Shown: piece by piece, positions 50,554 to 60,354 of the stretch | Layout: every line of letters begins with the position of its first letter | How positions within the stretch are numbered: position 1 is the stretch's first letter | Origin: JAOSJL01 sp963704035 | GTDB lineage: Bacteria; Actinomycetota; Acidimicrobiia; IMCC26256; JAOSJL01 | NCBI GenBank assembly: GCA_963704035.1 | Contig: CAVPGR010000002.1 | Coordinates: 806,001 to 870,000, forward strand | DNA length: 64,000 bases | Direction: 5' to 3' | Program-made: the position numbers and the translations under genes | Notes under the pieces: generated by a model | The model's database searches: none | Seen by the model: only the letters and a program-made list of their open reading frames with translations | Told to the model about the DNA's origin: nothing

Positions 50554-52080
50554 TCAGACCGGTGGCACACCGTGGCGACGGTCGAACACCTCACGTCGCT
50601 TGTCGGAGGCGAGGTCGAGGCGGTGTACGAGCTCGGATCGCAGTTCGGCCGGCGGTACGACAGCGTCGATCACCAGTTCCGAGGCCAGACGCTCCAGGTC
50701 CACGTCGGCCTCGTATTCGGCACGACGTTCGGCGACGAAGGCTTCGCGCTCCTCGGGATCCTCGATCTCGGCGATCTTGTTGGCGAACACCGCGTTGACC
50801 GCCGGGTCGGGACCCATGACGGCGATGCGCGCACTCGGTAGCGCGAGCGTGGCGTCGGGATTGAAGGCCGGGCCCGCCATGGCGTAGAGCCCGGCGCCGT
50901 AGGCCTTGCGAACGATGACGGAGAACTTCGGCACGGTCGCCTCGGCGACCGCCGTGATCATCTTGGCGCCGTGGCGGATGATGCCCTGCCGCTCGACCGA
51001 CGAGCCGATCATGAAGCCGGGTACGTCGGCGAGGAAGATCAGCGGAACGTTGAAGGCGTCGCAGAGCCAGATGAAGCGCGCCGCCTTGTCGGCGGAGTTG
51101 ACGAACAGGACTCCACCGAGATGTTGCGGGTTGTTGGCGACAATCCCGACCGAACGGCCGTCGAGTCGGGCAAAGCCGACGATGAGCTCCGGGGCGAACA
51201 GCGGCTTCACCTCGAAGAAGGAGTCCGCGTCGACGAGTGCCTCGACGAGACGGTGCATGTCGTATGCACGGCGCTCCTCGTCGGGAACGAGTGACTCGAT
51301 CGACGCTGGATCACGTTCGGAAGCACGGGATTCCGCAACCGGGGCCGGCTCGCGCCAGTTCCGGGGAAGGTACGACAGGAAGCGTTTCGCAGCGTCGACA
51401 GCGGATTCGTCGTCGTCGACCAGGTTGTCACCGCAACCGGAAATGCTCGCGTGCATCCGGGCACCACCCATCTCCTCGAGTGACACTTTCTCGCCGACCA
51501 CGACCTCGGCCATGCGGGGTGACCCGAGGTACATGGAGGCGTTTTCCTCGACCATGAAGACGACGTCGCAGAACGCGGGGATGTAGGCGCCCCCGGCGGC
51601 AGACGGCCCGAAGAGGCAGCAGACCTGGGGGACGCGTCCCGACAGCCGCACCTGGTTGGCGAAGATCCGCCCGGCGCCGCGGCGCCCGGGGAACAGTTCC
51701 ACCTGGTCGGTGATACGTGCTCCCGCGGAATCAATGAGGTACACGACAGGCATTTCGTGCTCGAGTGCGTACTCGGTCAGACGCACCATCTTCTCGACAG
51801 TGCGCGCACCCCACGATCCGGCCTTCACGGTCGTGTCGTTTGCGAGGACACACACGGGCCGACCGTCGACACGACCCTTCCCCGTGACGACGCCGTCGGC
51901 GGGAAGGTCGCCTGCCGAGGCGTTGGCGAGCAGACCGTCTTCGGAGAAGGTGTCGTCGTCGAGCAGGTGTGCCAGACGATCGCGGACGAAGAGCTTGTGG
52001 GCGTTCTTCAGCTTCTCGGCGCCGCGCTCGAGGTTTCCCCGCCGCGCCCGCTCGATGGCACTGATCAGGTCGTCGCTCAT
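50554..52080 (-). CDS. Acyl-CoA carboxylase carboxyltransferase (beta) subunit
   Basis: A 508-residue biotin-dependent carboxyltransferase. Both halves are present: an N-terminal CoA-binding part (VVYLIDSAGARITDQVELFP, CLFGPSAAGGAYIPAFCDVV, FMVEENASMYLGSPRMAEVV, EEMGGARMHASISGCGDNLV) and a C-terminal carboxybiotin-binding part (NNPQHLGGVLFVNSADKAAR, FLADVPGFMIGSSVERQGII, KFSVIVRKAYGAGLYAMAGP). It would use acetyl-, propionyl- or methylcrotonyl-CoA; the motif VSLEEMGGARMH is common in branched-chain acyl-CoA carboxylases, so the substrate is open. No biotin carboxylase gene is adjacent. Lies 54 bases after der. Confidence 0.92.
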   Translation of the reverse strand: MSDDLISAIERARRGNLERGAEKLKNAHKLFVRDRLAHLLDDDTFSEDGLLANASAGDLPADGVVTGKGRVDGRPVCVLANDTTVKAGSWGARTVEKMVRLTEYALEHEMPVVYLIDSAGARITDQVELFPGRRGAGRIFANQVRLSGRVPQVCCLFGPSAAGGAYIPAFCDVVFMVEENASMYLGSPRMAEVVVGEKVSLEEMGGARMHASISGCGDNLVDDDESAVDAAKRFLSYLPRNWREPAPVAESRASERDPASIESLVPDEERRAYDMHRLVEALVDADSFFEVKPLFAPELIVGFARLDGRSVGIVANNPQHLGGVLFVNSADKAARFIWLCDAFNVPLIFLADVPGFMIGSSVERQGIIRHGAKMITAVAEATVPKFSVIVRKAYGAGLYAMAGPAFNPDATLALPSARIAVMGPDPAVNAVFANKIAEIEDPEEREAFVAERRAEYEADVDLERLASELVIDAVVPPAELRSELVHRLDLASDKRREVFDRRHGVPPV

Positions 52081-52134
52081 GTCGTCAGGTCCTTTGCTCC
52101 GCTCGGGTCTGCGTTGGTCGTGCCTGCGCCCATC

Positions 52135-53496
52135 TCACTCGCCGCGGACCCGCACGCGCATCTTCAGCGGAGTGGGGCCCACGTCGAAGGACTCCCGAAT
52201 CCGTCGTTCCAGATATCGCAGGTACGTGGCCGGCAGGCGGCGCGTGGCGAACAGCGTAAACGTCGGAGGTTCACTCGCCCCCTGTGTGGCGTACAGCACA
52301 CGCGGGCGGTGCCGACCCTCGGCCGGCGGGGGGTGGCGCTGCTGGGCGTCGCTGATGACTCTGTTCAGCTCACCGGTCGGCACCCGAACCTTGTAGGCCT
52401 CCTCCGCCTGGCGGAGCGCAGGGAGGATGGAATCCATCCTGGCTCCCGTGAGAGCCGAGGTCCGCAGCACCGGGGCGTATCCGAGGAACCCGAGGCGGTC
52501 AGCGACGTCGGTGAGTACCTGGTCACGTTGGTCGGCGTGCACGAGATCCCACTTGTTGCAGACGATCACGACCGCCGTACCCGCCACGTCGATCCGCTCC
52601 GCCAGGCGTTGATCCTGGTGGGTGACACCCTCGGCCGCGTCCACCACGAGGAGGGCGACGTCGGCCCGGTCGACGGACTCGAGTGTGCGAAGGACGCTGT
52701 AGTGCTCGGTGCCGTGGTCGACGCGCGCCTGGCGGCGCATTCCGGCCGTGTCGATGAAACGGATGGCTCCTTCGGGGCTCTCGACGATCGTGTCGACCGA
52801 ATCGCGCGTCGTTCCGGGCTCGTCGTGCACGATCGTCCGTTCCTCGCCGACGAGGCGGTTGAACATGGTCGACTTGCCGACATTGGGCCGCCCGACCAGC
52901 GCCACGGCCAGCGGCTCTTCCCCGTCGGCCTCGTGCGTTTCGGAATGGTCGGCAACGTCGGGCGCCTCCCCTTCTCCGTCATCGGGCCCCAGAGCGGCGA
53001 CCAGAGCGTCCAGGAGATCTCCGCTCCCCCGGCCGTGCAGAGCCGAGACAACGTGTGGCTCGCCGAGGCCGAGCCGCGAGAATGCCCAGACCTCGGCCTC
53101 ACGACGGGTGTCGTCGACCTTGTTCGCCGCGAGCAGAACGGGGATGTCGGCGTCGTGCAACAGCCGGGCGACCGCTTCGTCGTCATCGGTGACACCGACC
53201 GTGGCGTCGACCACCAGAACCACGGCATCGGCGGTGGCGATGGCCCGTTCCGCCTGCTCGCTCACCATCGCGACCAGCGGCGCGCTCCCGGCAGGCTCGC
53301 GTCCCGCATCGCTCCATCCGCCGGTATCGACGAGACGGAAGCTCCGTCCCGCCCAGTCGGCATCAAGGATCTTGCGGTCCCGCGTCACACCGGGTCGTTC
53401 TTCCACGATCGCCGTACGGCGGCCGACGATCCTGTTGATCAGGGTCGACTTACCGACATTCGGGCGTCCGACGACGGCAACGAGGGGTTGGCTCAT
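52135..53496 (-). CDS. der: Ribosome biogenesis GTPase Der (EngA)
   Basis: A 453-residue double GTPase needed for 50S subunit assembly. Two G domains each show the P-loop GRPNVGKST (VVGRPNVGKSTLINRIVG and LVGRPNVGKSTMFNRLVGEE), switch motifs DTGGW and DTAGM, and NKVD / NKWD base-recognition motifs. A C-terminal KH-like domain ends PPTFTLFATRRLPATYLRY. The ATG follows the DUF512 gene by 39 bases. Confidence 0.96.
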   Translation of the reverse strand: MSQPLVAVVGRPNVGKSTLINRIVGRRTAIVEERPGVTRDRKILDADWAGRSFRLVDTGGWSDAGREPAGSAPLVAMVSEQAERAIATADAVVLVVDATVGVTDDDEAVARLLHDADIPVLLAANKVDDTRREAEVWAFSRLGLGEPHVVSALHGRGSGDLLDALVAALGPDDGEGEAPDVADHSETHEADGEEPLAVALVGRPNVGKSTMFNRLVGEERTIVHDEPGTTRDSVDTIVESPEGAIRFIDTAGMRRQARVDHGTEHYSVLRTLESVDRADVALLVVDAAEGVTHQDQRLAERIDVAGTAVVIVCNKWDLVHADQRDQVLTDVADRLGFLGYAPVLRTSALTGARMDSILPALRQAEEAYKVRVPTGELNRVISDAQQRHPPPAEGRHRPRVLYATQGASEPPTFTLFATRRLPATYLRYLERRIRESFDVGPTPLKMRVRVRGE

Positions 53497-53535
53497 CGGG
53501 TGGTCATCGGTTGATCAGTCGTGTCCGCCGCCGAC

Positions 53536-55003
53536 TCAACGTGTGAGCGTGCCACGGAGCCCGAGGGCATCGACGAGACTCGCACCGTCGCTCGGCACGA
53601 CCTCGACGTGTCGCGGTAGGTCGGCGAGTTCCATGCCGTCGAGGAAGCGGTCCTCGGAGACCGTGACATCAGGGAGCAGGACGCGTACATCGTTCGGGAG
53701 TTCGTCGAGGGCCCCGGCGACATCCACTCCAGTGAGCAGCCCGGTCACACCGATGTTCCCTCCGAAGAACCGGTTGGGTACGGCACAGAGTCTCGACCCG
53801 CACGTCACAAAGACCGTCGAGGCGCTCGACGATCGGAGCCAGTGCCGCCGCCCCGAGCTCACCGGTGAGGATCCGTACCGGTGCCCCAGCCTTTCGTCCG
53901 ATCACCACGGGAACACTCCCATTGCGTCGTGGTGCGCGGTAGCCCTCGTCGGGAGCTGCGTCGACGTCGCGCCACCGGCCTGTGGAACCCACACCCGCGC
54001 CACATGTTGTCTGTGATGTCGTGCCGTCGACCCACGCGAAGAACCCGGCTCTGGTGCCGACGGGATCGACTCTTTCGCCGAACAGCGCAGCGTCCACTTC
54101 AGCCTCGAACGTCCTGACCATTCCGATGCCGTTCTCGTGCTGTTGAATGTCTTCGTAGTCGCCGAGCACCGGAAAGGGCCGGCCGGCGAGGAGGTAGTAC
54201 TCGTCGGCGGCGAACACGAGCCGGCGCCCGAGAATCGCGCGGTATCGGTGCTGCCAGGTCTCGACGGTGTCGAGAACGACCTCCGCCTCGGCGCGGGTGT
54301 GTGCGCGCATCTCGACCTCGGTCGTGTGGTCGCTGATCCCGAGCGGTACGACACCGACCGTCTCCAGCTCGGGAAAACGGTCGAGGATCCCGAGGAGGGT
54401 GTCGTCGAGTGGCGCGCCGTCGTTGATGCCCGGACACACGACGATCTGACCGTGCACGACGATTCCCGCGTCGAGGAGAGCACGCAACCAACGCAGGCTC
54501 GTGGCCCCACGGGCGTTACGGAGAAGCCGCGATCGCAACACGGGGTCTGTCGCGTGGATGCTGACGTAGAGCGGCGAGAGCCGTTCCGCCACGATCCTTT
54601 CGAGATCGGCCTCCGTGAAACGGGTCAAGGTGGTGAAGTTCCCGTAGAGGAACGACAGCCGGTAGTCGTCGTCACGCAGATAGAGGCTCTTGCGCATCCC
54701 CTTCGGCAGCTGGTGGATGAAGCAGAAGGGGCAGTGGTTGTCGCAGGTACGCACTCTGTCGAAGACCGAACTGTCGAGTTCGAGGCCGAGCGGTTCCCCC
54801 GCCGGCTTGGCGACAACGACACGGCCCGTGTTCCCGGCGCGCCGGAGGTCGAGCGCGACCTCAGGCTCGTCGCTCGCTAGTTGGTAGGCGATGACATCGC
54901 GCAACGGCTCGCCGCCGAGGCCGAGAATCTCGTCACCCGCTCGGAGACCGACCGCTTCCGCCGGCGAGCCGGGTATCACCGCCACGACGCGTGCCGTGGA
55001 CAT
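53536..55003 (-). CDS. DUF512 / PDZ-radical-SAM-like protein, frameshifted
   Basis: About 488 residues when restored. An N-terminal PDZ-like domain (ARVVAVIPGSPAEAVGLRAG, DEILGLGGEPLRDVIAYQLA) precedes CDNHCPFCFIHQLPKGMRKS, a CX3CX2C cluster motif characteristic of this family, then LSFLYGNFTTLTRFTEADLE and HGQIVVCPGINDGAPLDDTL. One extra base at 53785 breaks the frame after DVRVETL; dropping it restores AVPNRFFGGNIGVTGLLTG to the stop. Function is uncertain; the gene is usually beside der, as here. TAGACT lies seven bases before the ATG. Confidence 0.88.
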
Positions 55004-55010
55004 GTGCAGC

Positions 55011-55016
55011 AGTCTA
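55011..55016 (-). promoter_or_regulatory. Putative -10 box, leaderless DUF512 gene
   Basis: TAGACT on the minus strand, seven bases before the DUF512 ATG. Confidence 0.45.
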
Positions 55017-55059
55017 CGTCTGCGGACGTCCCGACTCCGACGCCACGTGAGGCCGCCGG

Positions 55060-55065
55060 TAGCCT
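55060..55065 (+). promoter_or_regulatory. Putative -10 box, leaderless ispH
   Basis: TAGCCT preceded by GG on the plus strand, six bases before the ispH GTG. Paired back to back with the DUF512 box 43 bases away. Confidence 0.5.
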
Positions 55066-55071
55066 CGGAAC

Positions 55072-56136
55072 GTGGCTCCCGAACGTGTACTTCTCGCTGA
55101 ACCGCGAGGTTTCTGCGCAGGTGTCGAGATGGCCATCAAGGCACTCGCCTGGATGGTGCGGCTCTTCGAGCCGCCGGTGTACTGCTTCCACGAGATCGTG
55201 CACAACCAACTCGTCGTGGACCGGTTTCGACGCCTGGGCGTCGTCTTCGTCGACGAGATCGACGAGGTGCCACCGGGCTCGGTGGTCATGCTCTCGGCCC
55301 ACGGCTCGGCTCCCGAAGTCGTCGAGGCGGCGCGAGCAGAGGATCGGTTCGTCGTGAATGCCGTGTGCCCTCTCGTCACGAAGGTCCATCACGAAGCGCG
55401 CACGCGGGCGCGGAAGGGCTACACGGTCCTCTACGTCGGACACGCCGGTCATGACGAAGCCGAGGGAACGCTCGCCGAGGCGCCCGAGCAGATGCGTCTG
55501 GTCGAACACGTCGACGACCTCCCCGAGGTCCTCGAGTCGATCGAGAATCCCGAGCGCGTCGCGTTGTTGGCCCAGACAACTCTCTCACTCACTGATTGGG
55601 AAGGAATTCGGGAGAAGTCGCACGCCGCGTTCCCCGAGCTCTGGACCGCCTCGCGCAACGACCTGTGCTTCGCGACCACGAACCGCCAGGCAGCGCTCAC
55701 AGCGATCGCCGACCGCGCCGACGCCGTCGTCGTGATCGGCAGCGCCAACTCCTCCAACACCCTCGCGCTGGCCAAGGTGGCCCGGGATGCCGGTTGCCGG
55801 AAGGTCGTGCGGATCGACGGTGCCGACGAACTCGACCTCGCGGCCCTCGGAGAAGCCCGGATCGTCGGAGTCACCGCCGGTGCCAGTGCACCCGAGGAGC
55901 TCGTGGACGAGGTGATCGCGCTCCTGGACCCGACCGACGGGGTCGAAGCTGTTCCCGTGACCGACGAAGACGAGTACTTCCCACCACCGCGCGAATTGCG
56001 GGAACTCATCGGCACGCTCGATACGCTCCTCGCTCTGCTCGTCGGCGCAGATCCCGCGTCCGCTGAGCGCCCCGGGCCTTTCACCGCCGATCGCGAAGCC
56101 GACGCATCTCTGACCCTGGCAACGCTCCCCCACTGA
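55072..56136 (+). CDS. ispH: 4-hydroxy-3-methylbut-2-enyl diphosphate reductase
   Basis: The last enzyme of the MEP isoprenoid pathway, a [4Fe-4S] protein giving IPP and DMAPP. The three cluster cysteines lie in LLAEPRGFCAGVEMAIKALA, VVNAVCPLVTKVHHEARTRA and NDLCFATTNRQAALT. Substrate-binding motifs include VHNQLVVDRFRRLGVVFVDE, LSAHGSAPEVVEAAR and VIGSANSSNTLALAKVARDA. The protein is 354 residues with a short C-terminal extension. The GTG start has no ribosome site. It forms part of the cmk-plsC-ispH-der block common in actinobacteria. Confidence 0.95.
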   Translation: MAPERVLLAEPRGFCAGVEMAIKALAWMVRLFEPPVYCFHEIVHNQLVVDRFRRLGVVFVDEIDEVPPGSVVMLSAHGSAPEVVEAARAEDRFVVNAVCPLVTKVHHEARTRARKGYTVLYVGHAGHDEAEGTLAEAPEQMRLVEHVDDLPEVLESIENPERVALLAQTTLSLTDWEGIREKSHAAFPELWTASRNDLCFATTNRQAALTAIADRADAVVVIGSANSSNTLALAKVARDAGCRKVVRIDGADELDLAALGEARIVGVTAGASAPEELVDEVIALLDPTDGVEAVPVTDEDEYFPPPRELRELIGTLDTLLALLVGADPASAERPGPFTADREADASLTLATLPH

Positions 56137-56145
56137 GGACACTCC

Positions 56146-56589
56146 GTGCTCGACGTCACGACCGATCAGATCCGTGTGTTTCTGCACATCCTCGCCGCCA
56201 CGGTGTGGATCGGAGGTCAGATAACACTCGGAGCCGTGGTTCCACTGCTCCGGCCCGCGGGCACCGAGGTCGTGCATGCCGCGGCGCGCCGGTACCAGAT
56301 GATCGCGTGGCCCGCCTACGGGGTACTGCTGGTCACGGGTGCCTGGAATCTGATCGACGCGGATCTCGACGCCATGAGCGACATGTGGATCTCCACGCTG
56401 TCGGTGAAGCTCTGGCTCGTCCTCATCTCGGGGGCCGCGGCGTTCGGCCACCAGCTCGTCGGAACGCGCGCGGGGGCATCGGACGATCCTGACAGGGCGA
56501 AGAAGCTGCGAATGTTCTCGGGGATCCTGGCGGGCGTGGCACTACTGAGTGCGATCGCCTCGGCGTTCTACGGCGTGCAACTCGCCTGA
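56146..56589 (+). CDS. CopD-like four-helix membrane protein
   Basis: A 147-residue protein with four membrane helices: VFLHILAATVWIGGQITLGA, YQMIAWPAYGVLLVTGAWNL, TLSVKLWLVLISGAAAFGHQ and MFSGILAGVALLSAIASAF. His and Trp in HILAATVWIGG recall the CopD/DUF4149 families, but no metal role is proven. The GTG lies nine bases after ispH on the same strand, so it is probably co-transcribed. Converges on plsC. Confidence 0.78.
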   Translation: MLDVTTDQIRVFLHILAATVWIGGQITLGAVVPLLRPAGTEVVHAAARRYQMIAWPAYGVLLVTGAWNLIDADLDAMSDMWISTLSVKLWLVLISGAAAFGHQLVGTRAGASDDPDRAKKLRMFSGILAGVALLSAIASAFYGVQLA

Positions 56590-56612
56590 TCGACGGCGAT
56601 GGCCGTGCCGCG

Positions 56613-57266
56613 TCAGGCGTCGCGGTCGACGTGAGCCAGTGCGTTCGCCGTGTCGAACGCGGCCTGCAGCTCCGACCGGACCGCATCGGTCACCGCCCGA
56701 ACGTCGGTTCGTCGCGCCGTTCCGTCGTCGGTGGGTGACGGAATAGGGTCCCCGACGACGATCGCCACTTCATGGAGTTTCGGGATACGGCTCCCGCTCG
56801 GCAGGATCGACTCGGTTCCCCCTATCCCGACGGGTACGACCGGCGCACCCGCCTTGATGGCGAGGTACGCGGCTCCGCGCTGGAGCTCGGTGATGTCGAC
56901 CCCGTTGGAGCGCGTTCCCTCCGGGTAGATCACCAGGACCTCACCCTCGGCGAGCACCTGCGCTCCCGCCTCGATGGCCGAGCGGTCGGCGGCCCCCCGT
57001 TCGACAGGAAACGAGCCCATCAGGCTCAGGAAGGGCCCCAGGACCGGGACACGGAACAACTCGACCTTCGCCATGAAGCGCAACCGCCGACGTGTCAGCG
57101 TGGAGCAGACCAGGATGTCGATGATCGAGCGGTGCGAGGGTGCCAGAACATACGGTCCGGTGGCGGGGAGACGATCGGCACCGCTGATCCTGACCCGAAA
57201 GGCCAGCCGGCACACCGCGGCGAGAACGGCACGCACGAACCGGTAGAGACCCAGTTTCCAGTTCAT
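56613..57266 (-). CDS. plsC: 1-acyl-sn-glycerol-3-phosphate acyltransferase family protein
   Basis: A 217-residue acyltransferase making phosphatidic acid. The catalytic HX4D motif is APSHRSIIDILVCSTLTRRR, with further blocks VPVLGPFLSLMGSFPVERG, LVIYPEGTRSNGVDI and GAPVVPVGIGGTESILPSGS. It shares one base with the cmk stop (TGATG), as in the usual cmk-plsC pairing. Confidence 0.92.
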   Translation of the reverse strand: MNWKLGLYRFVRAVLAAVCRLAFRVRISGADRLPATGPYVLAPSHRSIIDILVCSTLTRRRLRFMAKVELFRVPVLGPFLSLMGSFPVERGAADRSAIEAGAQVLAEGEVLVIYPEGTRSNGVDITELQRGAAYLAIKAGAPVVPVGIGGTESILPSGSRIPKLHEVAIVVGDPIPSPTDDGTARRTDVRAVTDAVRSELQAAFDTANALAHVDRDA

Positions 57267-57955
57267 CAGGTTCCATCCTCACCCGGGGCGCTGCGTTGAT
57301 GCCAGCGCGCCAGCACGATCTCCACGATTTCGTCGACCGAAAGGTCCGTGGAGTCGATCGTGAGTGCGTCGTCCGCCCGGGCCAGCGGAGATGTCGCTCG
57401 GGTGCTGTCACGGCGGTCCCGCTCGACGAGCCGATGCTGTTCCTCGTCGAGCGTCGTCAAACGACGAGCCGCCGACTCGTCGGCCTGGCGCCGCCGGGCG
57501 CGTTCGGCCTCGCTCGCCGTGAGGTAGACCTTGACCGCAGCGTCGGGGAACACGGCTGTGCCGATGTCGCGACCCTCCACGACGCCGGAGCCCTTGCTGT
57601 CCAGCCAGGCTCGCTGGCGGCCTACGAGTTCCTCGCGGACTTCGGGGAGAGCGGCCACGGTCGACACGGCGGACGTCACGACCGGAGTTCGGATCTCGTC
57701 GGACACGTCGTCACCGTTCAGGGTGACGACGCCCGCGTCGGCGGTGATGTGTGCCTCGCGGACGAGTGCCGCGACTGCAGCAGCATCAACGTCGCCGTCG
57801 TCGAGGGCGATTCCGTGGCGTAGCGCCGTCAGCGTGGCGGCGCGGTACATCGCTCCCGTGTCGAGCACGTCGAATCCGAGTACCTCCGCGATCGCGCACG
57901 CCACGGTGGACTTTCCCGAACCAGATGGCCCGTCGATGGCGATCACGCGTCTCAT
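57266..57955 (-). CDS. cmk: Cytidylate kinase
   Basis: A 229-residue CMP/dCMP kinase. P-loop AIDGPSGSGKSTVACAIAEV, CMP-binding LDTGAMYRAATLTALRHGIA and VVEGRDIGTAVFPDAAVKVY, then the lid ASEAERARRRQADE. Start overlaps the aroA stop (ATGA) and stop overlaps plsC. Confidence 0.95.
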   Translation of the reverse strand: MRRVIAIDGPSGSGKSTVACAIAEVLGFDVLDTGAMYRAATLTALRHGIALDDGDVDAAAVAALVREAHITADAGVVTLNGDDVSDEIRTPVVTSAVSTVAALPEVREELVGRQRAWLDSKGSGVVEGRDIGTAVFPDAAVKVYLTASEAERARRRQADESAARRLTTLDEEQHRLVERDRRDSTRATSPLARADDALTIDSTDLSVDEIVEIVLARWHQRSAPGEDGT

Positions 57956-59256
57956 GTTGTGCTCTGGAGGGTTTCGAGATCACTCAGGAACCCCGGGTAG
58001 GAGACCCCGACCGCTTCCCAATCCGAAACCGTGGACCGCCCGGGAAGCGTGGCGGCGGCGACCGCGGCTGCCATTCCCATGCGATGGTCACCGTGTGAAG
58101 AGAACGCAGCCGGTCGAGCCTCGCCGTCTCCGATCATGAGGCCGTCTGGGCGCTCATCCACCGGAACGCCGAGAGTCGTGAGCAAGACGACCATCGTTGC
58201 GACCCGATCGCTCTCCTTGGCTCTCAGTTCGGCGGCGTCCCGAATCAGGGTGGGCCCGTCCGCGAAGGCCGCGGCCACCCCGAGGACAGGTAGTTCGTCG
58301 ATCACCCCCGCGATCTCTGCGCCGCCAATCTCCGTGCCTCGAAGCGGCGCCGACGATACCGACAGGTCCGCCACAGGTTCACCCAGACGCGTCTCGTTGA
58401 TGTGTACGTCGATCGAGGCCCCCATCCGGCGGAGTACGTCCACGAAACCGAGACGCAAGGGATTCGCGTCGATCGAATCGACGATCAATTCCGACCCGGC
58501 GATCAAGGTGGCGGCAACGACGAAGAATGCCGCCGACGAAGGGTCGCCCGGGACCTCGAACTCGAACGGTCTCGGCTCGCCCGCTTCCACGACGAGACGT
58601 TCAGCCGATCGGTGCACCGGCGCGTCGAGGGCTGACAGCATTCGGTACGTGTGATCACGGCTTGGCGCAGGCTCGACGATCTCGGTGATCCCCGTGGCCT
58701 GGAGCGCCGCCAACACGACCGCCGACGTGACCTGGGCGCTGGCGACGTCGAGGACGACACGTGTCCCGGAGAGGTCTCCCCCTCTGATCCGTAATGGAGC
58801 GAGCGTGTCGTTCTCGCGCCCCTCGACGTCGGCACCGAGCATGCGCAAGGGCTCGATGATCCGTGCCATCGGCCGTAATCGCAGCGACTCGTCGCCTGTG
58901 AGCACCGTCTCGAAGTCGCAGCCGGCGACGAGTCCCGCCGTAAGGCGCATCGTGGTCCCTGAGTTACCGCAGTCGAGCTCCTCCTCCGGCGCAGTGAGCC
59001 CGGCCGGGCCGGGACCGTCCACGGACACGACGCCACCGTCGGTTCGGCTGCGTGCGCCGAGAGCCTCGACGACCTGTCGCGTGCGCTCGACATCGTCACC
59101 CGTTCCTAGGCCTGTGATGGAGCTGCGGCCGTGCGCCATAGCGGCAAAGATCAACGCTCGGTGGGAGAGAGACTTGTCGCCGGGCACGCGCAGCCTTCCC
59201 CGCAGCGGCACGCCACCTTCGATGGCGATCTCCCGGCTGACGTCTTCTGCCGTCAC
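57952..59256 (-). CDS. aroA: 3-phosphoshikimate 1-carboxyvinyltransferase (EPSP synthase)
   Basis: The sixth shikimate-pathway enzyme. PEP/S3P motifs: LRVPGDKSLSHRALIFAAMA, LDCGNSGTTMRLTAGLVAG, SGDESLRLRPMARIIEPLRM (here TGDESL), SAQVTSAVVLAALQATG and DELPVLGVAAAFADGPTLIR. About 434 residues from the GTG at 59256, 11 bases after the prephenate dehydrogenase stop; a longer in-frame start would overlap that gene and lacks support. The C-terminal HGDHRMGMA is standard. Confidence 0.94.
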   Translation of the reverse strand: MTAEDVSREIAIEGGVPLRGRLRVPGDKSLSHRALIFAAMAHGRSSITGLGTGDDVERTRQVVEALGARSRTDGGVVSVDGPGPAGLTAPEEELDCGNSGTTMRLTAGLVAGCDFETVLTGDESLRLRPMARIIEPLRMLGADVEGRENDTLAPLRIRGGDLSGTRVVLDVASAQVTSAVVLAALQATGITEIVEPAPSRDHTYRMLSALDAPVHRSAERLVVEAGEPRPFEFEVPGDPSSAAFFVVAATLIAGSELIVDSIDANPLRLGFVDVLRRMGASIDVHINETRLGEPVADLSVSSAPLRGTEIGGAEIAGVIDELPVLGVAAAFADGPTLIRDAAELRAKESDRVATMVVLLTTLGVPVDERPDGLMIGDGEARPAAFSSHGDHRMGMAAAVAAATLPGRSTVSDWEAVGVSYPGFLSDLETLQSTT

Positions 59257-59266
59257 GGCACATGCC

Positions 59267-60352
59267 TCACGTGATCGGAGAGATCGCGGGGTGATAGCCG
59301 GCTGCGACAAGCGCTGCCTCGAGCTCCCGCGAGCCCTCGCGAGAGGTCGTGATCACGAGGACACCGGCGCGACCCTCCGTCGAGTGTGCGATCTCGACGT
59401 CGGTGATGTTCACGCCCAGCCGACCGGCGGTCGTCGTGACCTCGGCGAGGACGCCCGGGCGGTCGGCGACCGGGACGCGCAGCTCGACGAGCTCGGACAC
59501 GTCCGTCGCACCGACGGGCAGACTGCGTCGAGCGGTGCGGGCCCGCTCTAGGACCTCGAGGAGTCCCTGGCGCTCGCCCGTGGCGACGACGTTGCGGATT
59601 CCCTCCAGGGCCTCGAGATACCGGTCGAGTGCTGCCACGATCGCATCCCGGTTGCTCACGCAGATGTCGGGCCAGATCGCCGGGTCGGCCGCGGCGATCC
59701 GGGTCATGTCGCGAAAGCCGCCTGCGGCGAGACGAAGGAGCGCCCGATGGTCGGCCCCCCGCTGCGCGGCCAGGTCCATCAGCGTGGACGCGGCGAGTTG
59801 AGGCACGTGGCTCACCATTGCGACGAGAGCGTCGTGCTCATCGGGGTCGAGCGCCACGGCTTCACCGCCGGTCAGGTCCACCAGCGAGCGAACAGCGGCG
59901 AAGGCGTCGGCGTCGGTCCGGGGTGTGGGAGTCAGCACCCACGCGCTTCCCTCGAAGAGGCGGCTCTCGGCACCTGCCACCCCTTCCTGTTCGGACCCGG
60001 CCATCGGGTGCCCGCCGACGAAGCGCCCTGCGGCGTCGGCACGGGCGGTTTCCACCCCGTGGACCACGGGAGCCTTGACGGACGCGACGTCGGTGACCAC
60101 CGCCACACCGGCGTCGAGCAGTGCCGTCGCCGCCGCGACCACATCGTTCACCGGCACAGCGACCACGGCCAGGTCGACATCGACGCACGCGTCGGGTCCG
60201 GTGACCACGCGGTCGAGCGCCCCGAGCTCCACAGCCTCGTGAGCACGCTCGGGAAGCGTGTCGAACCCCACGACTTCCACGTCCCGGGAACGAAGGACAA
60301 GGCCGATCGATCCTCCGATCAGTCCGGTACCGACGAGAGCGACGCGTTTCAC
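59267..60352 (-). CDS. tyrA: Prephenate dehydrogenase
   Basis: Oxidative decarboxylation of prephenate toward tyrosine. The GTG start gives KRVALVGTGLIGGSIGLVLR, a Rossmann loop at the very N-terminus. Catalytic landmarks: RFVGGHPMAGSEQEGVAGAE, VALDPDEHDALVAMVSHVPQ and LAAGGFRDMTRIAAADPAIW. A C-terminal ACT domain follows (RPGVLAEVTTTAGRLGVNIT), the likely site for feedback by an aromatic amino acid. About 361 residues. Two bases after the aroH stop. Confidence 0.93.
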   Translation of the reverse strand: MKRVALVGTGLIGGSIGLVLRSRDVEVVGFDTLPERAHEAVELGALDRVVTGPDACVDVDLAVVAVPVNDVVAAATALLDAGVAVVTDVASVKAPVVHGVETARADAAGRFVGGHPMAGSEQEGVAGAESRLFEGSAWVLTPTPRTDADAFAAVRSLVDLTGGEAVALDPDEHDALVAMVSHVPQLAASTLMDLAAQRGADHRALLRLAAGGFRDMTRIAAADPAIWPDICVSNRDAIVAALDRYLEALEGIRNVVATGERQGLLEVLERARTARRSLPVGATDVSELVELRVPVADRPGVLAEVTTTAGRLGVNITDVEIAHSTEGRAGVLVITTSREGSRELEAALVAAGYHPAISPIT

Positions 60353-60354
60353 GT

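Noticed and set aside
56593..56606. Hairpin between the CopD-like gene and plsC
   Set aside because: The stem is only five base pairs (ACGGC/GCCGT) and could occur by chance at this base composition.
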